NCBI RefSeq assembly: GCF_019168305.1
Contig: NZ_JAHTBI010000010.1
Span: forward strand, 248,001 to 312,000
Length of the DNA stretch: 64,000 nucleotides
Direction: 5' to 3'
DNA from: Pseudomonas aegrilactucae
GTDB lineage: Bacteria; Pseudomonadota; Gammaproteobacteria; Pseudomonadales; Pseudomonadaceae
Shown here: positions 62,713 to 64,000 of the stretch, piece by piece
Position numbering within the stretch: the first letter of the stretch is position 1
Layout: each line of letters starts with the position of its first letter
Program-made: the position numbers and the translations under genes
The notes under the pieces: model-generated
What the model was told of the DNA's origin: nothing
Databases searched by the model: none
Seen by the model: only the letters and a program-made list of their open reading frames with translations

Positions 62713-63609
62713 TCAGGCGCGCCGCTGCGCCCAGGCCGCCGCCAGGCCGCTGAGGCAGATCACCGCAATGCCGACCACCCCATACACATCCGGGGTGTGG
62801 TTGAAGATCAGGTAGCCAAACAGCCCGGCGAACAGGATCTGGCCATAGCTGAACGGCGCCAGCATGGCCGGCGCGGCATGCCGGAAGGCCTGGGTCAGCA
62901 GCATGTGCCCGAGCATGCCGCAGGTGCCCAGGCCGATCATGAACAGCGCATGGCCAAAGCTGGGCACGGTCCAGAAGAACGGTACCAGCGCGGTCATGAT
63001 CAGGCTGTTGAAGATGCCGGTGAGAAAATTGCTGGTGGTCGGGCTGTCGATGCCGCTGAGCTTGCGCGTGAGCAATTGATAGCAACCAAAGCAGAACGCC
63101 GAGCACAGCGGCAGCAGGATCGCAGGTGTGAACAATGCACCGCCCGGGCGCACCACGATCAGTACCCCGACGAACCCGGCCAGCACCGCCACCCACTGGC
63201 TGCGGCTGACCCGCTCACCCAGCAGCGGCACCGAGAGCGCGGTCACCAGCAACGGCGCCAGGAAGTTCACGGCGGTGGCTTCGGCCAGCGGGATGTAGCG
63301 CAGGCCCGTGGTGAAGAACAGGCTGGTGCCGATCAGGCATAAGGCCCTTGCCAACTGCAGCCCGGGCCGGCGCGTGCGCACCACCGCCGAGAACCCGGAG
63401 CGCGGCACGAACACCACCAGCATCAGCAAGGTGTGCACCACATAGCGCGCCCACACCACCATCACGATGGCGTAGAAACCAGAGAGGTACTTGGCCAAGG
63501 CATCGTGGCTGGCGAACAGCAGCACTGCCATGCACATCAGGGCAATCGCCTTGAGCGGCTGCTCGGCACCTTTGAGGGTGGGGTTCTGCGCACTCATGCC
63601 TGGGCCCAT
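62713..63609 (-). CDS. EamA/DMT-family transporter
   Basis: A 298-aa membrane protein with ten segments in two EamA halves (LKAIALMCMAVLLFASHDAL; LATVGIAVICLSG-like end as VYGVVGIAVICLSGLAAAWA). The start is uncertain: ATG at 63609 or at 63597 (MSAQNPTLKGAEQ), neither with a clear Shine-Dalgarno. Related to RhaT/SAM-type exporters; substrate unknown. Confidence 0.87.
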   Translation of the reverse strand: MGPGMSAQNPTLKGAEQPLKAIALMCMAVLLFASHDALAKYLSGFYAIVMVVWARYVVHTLLMLVVFVPRSGFSAVVRTRRPGLQLARALCLIGTSLFFTTGLRYIPLAEATAVNFLAPLLVTALSVPLLGERVSRSQWVAVLAGFVGVLIVVRPGGALFTPAILLPLCSAFCFGCYQLLTRKLSGIDSPTTSNFLTGIFNSLIMTALVPFFWTVPSFGHALFMIGLGTCGMLGHMLLTQAFRHAAPAMLAPFSYGQILFAGLFGYLIFNHTPDVYGVVGIAVICLSGLAAAWAQRRA

Positions 63610-63756
63610 AAAAAGGATTGATCAACCGGCAGACTAGCCGGCCCGGGCGAGCGTTCCAAGCGGTGTCGGGGATTTTTCACGCTACCCTGCACTGGATACG
63701 ATCGCCGAAATGGCCTACACCATCAGATGAAAATCTTCACAAATGCTCACAAACCT

Positions 63757-64000
63757 TTAATTGCGCAGCGCTGGGCTCAAGCGCAGCATATCCAGCCCCG
63801 CATCCACCCATTGCTCGGCATCTGCGGCAATATCGAAGCTGTCTGGCAACAGCAGCCAGCTGCCAATAATGCCGTCAATGTACGCAAAGGCCGCAATGGC
63901 GGCACGCTGCGGGTTCAGGTCTGAAGGCAACTGCCCACGTTTCACTGCATTGTTCAATGTCAGTGCAATACGCTCATAGCAGTCGAGGGTGGTCGCCTGA
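63757..64000 (-). CDS. ttgR: TetR-family repressor, TtgR-like (partial, N-terminus outside window)
   Basis: The minus strand from the right edge reads [20 protein letters not shown] and on to [20 protein letters not shown] and [17 protein letters not shown], stop at 63757. This matches the C-terminal ligand-binding domain of TtgR, which represses the TtgABC efflux pump and is induced by antibiotics and plant phenolics. Only the last 80 codons are visible, so the DNA-binding part and the pump genes cannot be checked. Confidence 0.8.
   Translation of the reverse strand, partial: QATTLDCYERIALTLNNAVKRGQLPSDLNPQRAAIAAFAYIDGIIGSWLLLPDSFDIAADAEQWVDAGLDMLRLSPALRN

Overview
The window is a stretch of chromosome from a fluorescent pseudomonad, most likely of the Pseudomonas putida group. 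The evidence is GC-rich codon use, an algU-mucA-mucB-mucD cluster without mucC, phaG, a ttgR-like repressor end, and P. putida-type REP repeats (GCTGGCAAGCCAGC core). No database was consulted; all identities rest on recognising motifs, lengths and gene order.

Layout. Positions 1-9320 hold housekeeping and stress genes: lepB-lepA (signal peptidase I, EF4), mucD-mucB-mucA-algU (envelope-stress sigma factor with its regulators and an AlgU-type promoter), nadB, and the ygfX-sdhE pair. ygfZ and an HDOD protein follow. Positions 11267-18959 are a complete tricarboxylate uptake locus: tctE-tctD two-component system, divergent opdH-type porin, then tctC-tctB-tctA and an AbrB-family membrane protein whose start overlaps the tctA stop. 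Positions 19005-25622 are an accessory surface locus on the minus strand: a pertactin-like autotransporter broken or switched off at an 11-G tract, and two tandem paralogous proteins built of beta-sandwich-like repeats, of unknown function. Positions 25745-36547 mix ung, a frameshifted 3-hydroxyisobutyryl-CoA hydrolase-like gene, a thioredoxin-like protein, a lipoprotein, a diguanylate cyclase, a CWC protein, an RsuA-type pseudouridine synthase, phaG, tRNA-Gly(CCC), an unusual Rossmann-type gene, a SulP transporter and a glycerophosphodiesterase.

Positions 36662-44521 hold a DUF4917 (SIR2-like) protein, an EamA exporter, a methyltransferase, a lemA-TPM-TPM operon and bglX. Positions 44585-49156 hold a DctB/DctD-type (MifS/MifR-like) two-component system followed by a 2-oxoglutarate-type MFS permease, with a sigma-54 promoter and a perfect 20-bp palindrome between them. 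Then come a tiny secreted repeat protein, a flavin reductase-like gene and small genes. Two REP pairs bracket an aldehyde dehydrogenase - ThDP decarboxylase (AruI-like) - LysR cassette (52076-56135). The right end has an NAD(P)-binding protein and a metallo-beta-lactamase-fold protein with a divergent LysR gene, pobR-pobA, a DHA2 drug exporter, an EamA protein and the C-terminal end of ttgR.

Themes. (1) Carbon acid uptake and use: citrate-type and 2-oxoglutarate-type transport and 4-hydroxybenzoate oxidation; four of these leaders carry AANAANAA motifs of the Hfq/Crc type. (2) Homopolymer tracts at functionally sensitive places: G11 inside the autotransporter, G7 in the hydrolase, C8 between Shine-Dalgarno and ATG of the small repeat protein. 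The first two may be real slippage or base-calling error, and read data are needed to tell. (3) An unexplained 18-bp element occurs in inverted orientation on both sides of ung and the hydrolase gene.
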